A stretch of DNA of 64,000 nucleotides from contig MNCI01037560.1 in NCBI GenBank assembly GCA_015680685.1, positions 1 through 64,000 of the forward strand, given 5' to 3'. The stretch comes from Gnetum montanum (lineage: Eukaryota > Streptophyta > Gnetopsida > Gnetales > Gnetaceae). The notes beneath the pieces were generated by a model. It was not told the DNA's origin. It made no database searches and saw nothing but the letters and a program-made list of their open reading frames with translations. Below are positions 59,632-64,000 of the stretch, in pieces. The position numbers and the translations under genes were made by a program. Positions within the stretch are counted from its first letter, which is position 1. Each line of letters begins with the position of its first letter.

Positions 59632-60640
59632 CATTCATAAGAATCTTTATAATCATATATCTTCCTACATAGTGGCCTTCATAAGGTCCTTCATGCACAT
59701 CTTAATGATCTTGATATTAGTTCTCTTTAGGTACATATCATTAGACTAGGTTGTCAAATAGATTATATATATATATTTCTCTATCTCCATGAAGCATTTA
59801 ATCTAGTATAGTAATTGTTATTTTCTACATCTATTCCACTTAGAAGACCCCCTGCATTATCAAATAAGTAAGGTAATTAGTGAACCATGGGTTATCCATT
59901 GATGATGAAATCATTATGACCTTTACAAATAATATCTCATCTAGAAATTAATCTAAAAAGAGACTCTTTATGAATGTCTTTTTTCCATTACAATTCTTAC
60001 CAATAATACTCTATGTGTGTTTTTTGTCAATTATTGTTAGAATGAATTCTTATAAGATTACTATTCATCATATGAAAAGAAGGCTTACTATTGGCTTATT
60101 CATAATAAATTGTATTTGTGGACACAAACATGGGATACCTAATAATATAATTTCTAAAATTTTCAAATGCATATACTACAACCATTATTTCCTTCACCAT
60201 GGTAGTGTAGTTTAACTATGCTCCTACTCACACAATGGATGTAATATGAATATTTTTTATCATTTAACTATATGGGCATAACTCCTAAGGTAGAGTTAGA
60301 TACATATTTAATGATGTAAACTGATTAAACCAATAAGAACCTTGTATATTGTGTATCTCTATGAGCTTCTACTTAAATTTCTTAAATACGCATTCATAAT
60401 TTTTGGTCCATTTGAATGATATATTCTTATTTTTCAATTTTACCATTGATTTGGAAATTTTAGAAAAATTCTAAATGAATCTCCTATAATATCCTATGTG
60501 TCTAAGAAATGATTTAACATCTTTAACTATTTATGACCTTTGAGTTATTACCTAGATAACCCTAATCTTCTCTAAATCTACTTCATTTCATTTCTCAAAA
60601 GTATAGTGATGAATTGTTTGTTATCAAACCTCGATATCAA
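59632..60640 (-). pseudogene. pol: E4 RT end, RNase H and integrase finger
   Basis: Minus strand: VDLEKIRVIQVIT and VKDVKSFLRHIGYYRRFI (about 60580-60490), SFKWTKNYECVFKKFK (about 60415-60370), then RNase H LNYTTMVKEIMVVVYAFENF (about 60215-60155), and the integrase finger HEGPYEGHYVGRYMIIKIL (about 59700-59640). Solo LTR 2 entered right after this finger motif. E3 cuts the RT at 60646. Confidence 0.8.
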
Positions 60641-60879
60641 AGCCCATGATGCATCATTAGATATTCTATATCATGGGATGCATGTCAACCTATAAATACA
60701 ACACTTTGGCGCATGATTCATCCATCTTTTTCTTAGTAGTTAGCAAAGCTCTTGTAGTTTGTTTTTCCTAGAGTTAAAATATTTTTTGAGTGCCCATAGT
60801 AGGAGTCAAAGAACAATAGGAATGATAATAATAGTAAAAGCACATTGGTATTTTCTTCCAATCTAAATATGTGTTCTTC

Positions 60880-63160
60880 TCACAGGGATGATTCTCCATG
60901 AAGGTTTGAGCATACATCCAATGAACAAAGGAATGAACGATCTAATTTGCCAGTGCCTCAACAATGCAAAGTGGTATATACTCATCCCAAGGAGTATGTG
61001 CCTGACTTCACATTTATCCTACATTAGGATGAACAATTGTGGTTGAGGGACATGAATGGAAACATTGTGTTGTCACCCATTAATCAATTTTTGCAATGCT
61101 AAATACATTGTGCAAGATCATAACTATCAAGATTACCATCCCACTGAGCCATAATGCAAAAGAGCTTAGCAACAAAAGAGGCACTATGAAGCTTTGAAGG
61201 GGAAATGGTTCAATAATCCCTTGTTCCTATTGGGCCAAAAATATAGTGAGGATTCCTTCTCTAAGGATTTTCAATTCATTAACTTTCCTCCCCTTAGTTT
61301 TGATGAAGGGGGATTAAACTAGAATTTAAAGTCCACTATAAACAATCTTGGTTCAAGTAAGAATGGGTTCCATGATCATGGGGGATCCAAAGCTAGGAGT
61401 CATGGCAAGGATGAGGACAAGCATCATGATGATAATCATGGCCAGGACCATAGGAGAGGGGATGGCAGGCACCATGGTGGTGCTTGTCCTACTTTCTCTT
61501 CACCTTTTTCATCCTCTTCTTCCTCATGTAGCTCTAACCGAAGTTGCAAAGGATGCGACTATGATGGAGGTGACTAATGGAACAAAGATGATTGTGGGGT
61601 CCACTAGACTAGTTGAGATTAGGGGCATGGGCAATCAAGGGAGATCCACCACCATGAAATAAGGGATAGCAAAGGACATCATGGGCATCATGGCCATCAC
61701 AGAGACTATGACCATGAAAATCCTTTGCTTGCAACTCAAAAAATGCTAAACATTGTAGAGGCAATGAGAATTTCAATATGGCATGTGAAAGATAGTAGAA
61801 TTAAGTGGTTGGATGTGAAAAATATCCTTAAGTTTAAAGGGGGATACAACTCAAATCCATAGAACCATATTCAATCCTTTCATGATGCCTATGCCTTACA
61901 AAATGTGGAGAATGAATGGAAAAAATTAAAGTTATTCCAAAGGACATTCATTAAAGAAGCTAAAAGTCGATATTGATCCTTGGAGTCGAAATCAATCCTT
62001 TGCTAGAGCATGATGCTTGCAATCTTCAATGGTAAGTATCAAACATACTCTTAAGTATCAAACTTGAGAAAGTAGATCCAAGGTTGAAAATAGGGAATAC
62101 ATGAACCCTTGGATGTAGCCATGAACAGATACTACTCTCTCTTGTACTAATGTCTTGGCCATGGTTATTCTCAAAGAGAGTAGCTTTGCCATATCATAGA
62201 TGGGCTTCAAACAAAAACAAGGAGAAATCTTGGGATCCATAACCAAGGGAGACTTTCAGAATTAATGGATTATGCTAATAAAGTAGGTTGCCAAAGAAGA
62301 AGTAGAGTTAAAGAAAAGGAAAAGTGTGGATGAGTATAACCATGATCCTTTCATCTAAAAAAGGGAGGTTTGGTTCTGTGACAATGAGAAGTAGACATCA
62401 CTTGATGAGGTGGTGTAGTGAAAGACCTTACCAATTTAAAAATATATTTTTAAAATTTCAGCTAATGTAGATAAAATGTGCAACTCTTTAGATGAAAAGT
62501 TCCAAACCACCCTAAAAATAGCCAAGGAATCCAAAGAGCAAAGTAGAGATTGTGATCACGGGAGAAGGAAGGAAGTTGAACATACCAATAAAGGGGTAAG
62601 GGCAAGGTTGCTATAATGGAGAAGGTTGTGGAGTCTAAATCGGATGATGATGGTGGATGTAACATCTACCACTATGAACATCCTAACGGATGTTATCCCA
62701 TTATGTCACACTTGCAGGAGTTTGGGATGTATGCTTTAAATCCTAGATTAGCTAGAAGGTAAGCACCCATATGGTTGTCTTATCCTGAAGGAAATCATAA
62801 GACTTTCTAGCAACAATAGGCCTACTATCTGAGTGGAGCTCCACCACAACTTGATGAGCAGTTCCAATATTGGTAGCATTCATAGTCGTGGGGGATGCCA
62901 CCACAAAGGTAGCAGTATCCTTATCAATAGTCTGATCCATATGGATACTATATTTAGTAATCCATTTCTCCACATGACTCTTCTAGTCATGCTTAATTCT
63001 AGCATCACTACTACCCTCCTAAGTACTATACAGCCGAATCTCTAATAGGAGAATCCCCACTTCCTCACTACCCTTCTCATCCTTTTGCACATGTTCCTTT
63101 TTCCTCAACTCAATTACCACCTACTCCATTAATGCACGATGAAATTCCAGACCAACCTTA
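60880..63160 (+). pseudogene. gag: E3 gag and linker
   Basis: N-terminal domain reads VVYTHPKEYVPDFTFILH, DEQLWLRDMNGNIVLSPIN (about 60971-61086). A basic stretch and residual polyserine coding follow (about 61350-61540), then a decayed capsid core (about 61780-62230) and the Cys/His tail CNIYHYEHPNGCYPIMSH (62658-62711). The linker with Tyr/Pro/His codons lies at about 62830-63140. Very stop-rich. Confidence 0.75.
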
Positions 63161-63439
63161 GCAATGTAATGCCACAAGGGCTATTAAATTATAGCTAGCT
63201 TCTTAGTTGAGTGGTCTGGAAAACAAAGATCATTCCTTCGAACCAATAGTCCTACACACCCCTCATAGACATATGTAGCTAATATTATTACTTCTCCCTC
63301 ATGCTTTTCATCTACCTTATTCAAGTCTTATTCAAACCAAATATCTTCCACAGTGTATACCATCATGTTAACCCATGTGGTAATTGATTAATTTAAGGTT
63401 GGTTACCTTTCCAAGAAAAGATCTGATCCTGGGAGTCCC

Positions 63440-64000
63440 CTTATTTACCTACAAATTACTAGGAATGAACCTTACAAGGCTCTTCTAGACTCAACATCTG
63501 GTGTAAATTTGATTTCTCATGAAATATACAAAGCTTGGAACCTACCTCCAGTTAAGAAGAGCAACATTCATCTTAAGTTGGTAGATCAGTCCATCACTAT
63601 TCCTTTGGGACTAGTGAAAGATATTATGACCACTATTTTTGTATGGTCCTATCTTACTAACTTCCTAGTTATCTATGTTGATAATTGCAAATTGGACTTT
63701 GCAATCATCATGGAAAGGGCTTGGTTGAGCACCATTGATGCATGACTAGGAATCAAAGACCTCTCCTTGGATATTTCTAAGGAAAATATATTCAAAAAGA
63801 TAGAGAAGAAGAGATTTCCATGCATTGTGTACAGTGATACATGGTGCAATTGTATGCAAAAACTATGGTTCATCTACATTACATCCATCATAGTATGTAG
63901 ATAGTGTGTAGATGTGTTTGAAATTCAAAGGTGCCTATACATAGTAGCCACAAAATAGGAAGGTACCTAGTGGCCAACAGCTAATCCTAATAGCAACTAA
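63440..64000 (+). pseudogene. pol: E3 protease, cut by the window end
   Basis: LLDSTSGVNLISHEIYKAWN starts near 63482; the Asp (63488-63490) is kept but Thr stands where the D-S/T-G triplet has Gly. Then NIHLKLVDQSITIPLGLVKD, NFLVIYVDNCKLDFAIIMER and SLDISKENIF, parallel to E1 and E2. RT would follow outside the window. Confidence 0.8.

Larger units (their letters stand above)
57600..60646 (-). mobile_element. E4: minus-strand member of the E1/E2 family
   Basis: RT end, RNase H and integrase of the E1/E2 family run from 60640 down to about 57620, split by solo LTR 2 and cut on the right by E3. The N-terminal half should lie beyond E3, outside the window. Confidence 0.85.
60647..64000 (+). 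mobile_element. E3: third + strand copy of the E1/E2 family, 5' part
   Basis: Starts TGATGCATCATT in the middle of E4 RT; runs off the window in protease. TATAAATA at 60691-60698. As in E1, a deletion joins the LTR just past the TATA region (near 60822) to the leader, so most of the 5' LTR and the primer site are gone. Confidence 0.8.

Overview
The window is repeat-rich nuclear DNA from a land plant, most likely a seed plant with a very large genome. The evidence is: a Tat-lineage Ty3 polyprotein with the extra archaeal-type RNase H known from plants; primer sites matching plant tRNA-Asp and initiator tRNA-Met; Ty1/copia SIRE-like gag; and almost no sequence that is not transposon-derived. 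The species cannot be named from the sequence. I found no intact host gene, rRNA, tRNA or CRISPR array.

Layout. (1) 1-~5707: 3' part of a comparatively young, CpG-rich Tat-lineage Ty3 element (RT, two RNase H domains, integrase, a 3' UTR minisatellite, an LTR with a palindromic U3 array). Its pol frame has one in-frame stop. (2) ~7271-40401: an ancient, AT-rich chromovirus-type Ty3 element (E0, + strand). Its gag-PR-RT-RH-IN order can be followed through five separated segments. It is split by E1 (7795-17886), an unidentified 3.2-kb insert (~20131-23309), a minus-strand Ty1/copia fragment (~23920-26930) and E2 (27081-40058). (3) E1, E2, E3 (60647-end) and E4 (minus, ~57600-60646) are one Athila/Tat-like Ty3 family. 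Its gag has a non-canonical Cys/His tail, and a third, coiled-coil-rich ORF lies between integrase and the 3' LTR. (4) Two minus-strand solo LTRs of a related but CpG-rich subfamily (43100-43865 and 58486-59626) each have a perfect 5-bp target duplication. They carry covarying hairpin repeats and arrays of the palindrome CGATATCG. (5) 46610-53220: a Ty1/copia element with both LTRs and a perfect target duplication, but with a gag and an unknown ORF where pol should be.

Insertion order follows from the nesting. E0 is oldest; E1, E2, the copia fragment and the 3.2-kb insert entered it later. E4 was entered by E3 and by a solo LTR. The Tat element and the solo LTRs retain CpG and look youngest. 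In the old copies most stop codons fall at Gln, Arg or Trp positions and many lost catalytic residues are G-to-A or C-to-T changes, the pattern expected from deamination of methylated cytosine.

Three single-base Ns (10995, 27344, 43799) mark assembly joins; one is flanked by a duplicated 46-bp overlap, the other two by apparent loss of LTR sequence. The parts most worth a second look are the third ORF of E1/E2, the covarying hairpins and palindrome arrays in the LTRs, and the pol-less copia element.
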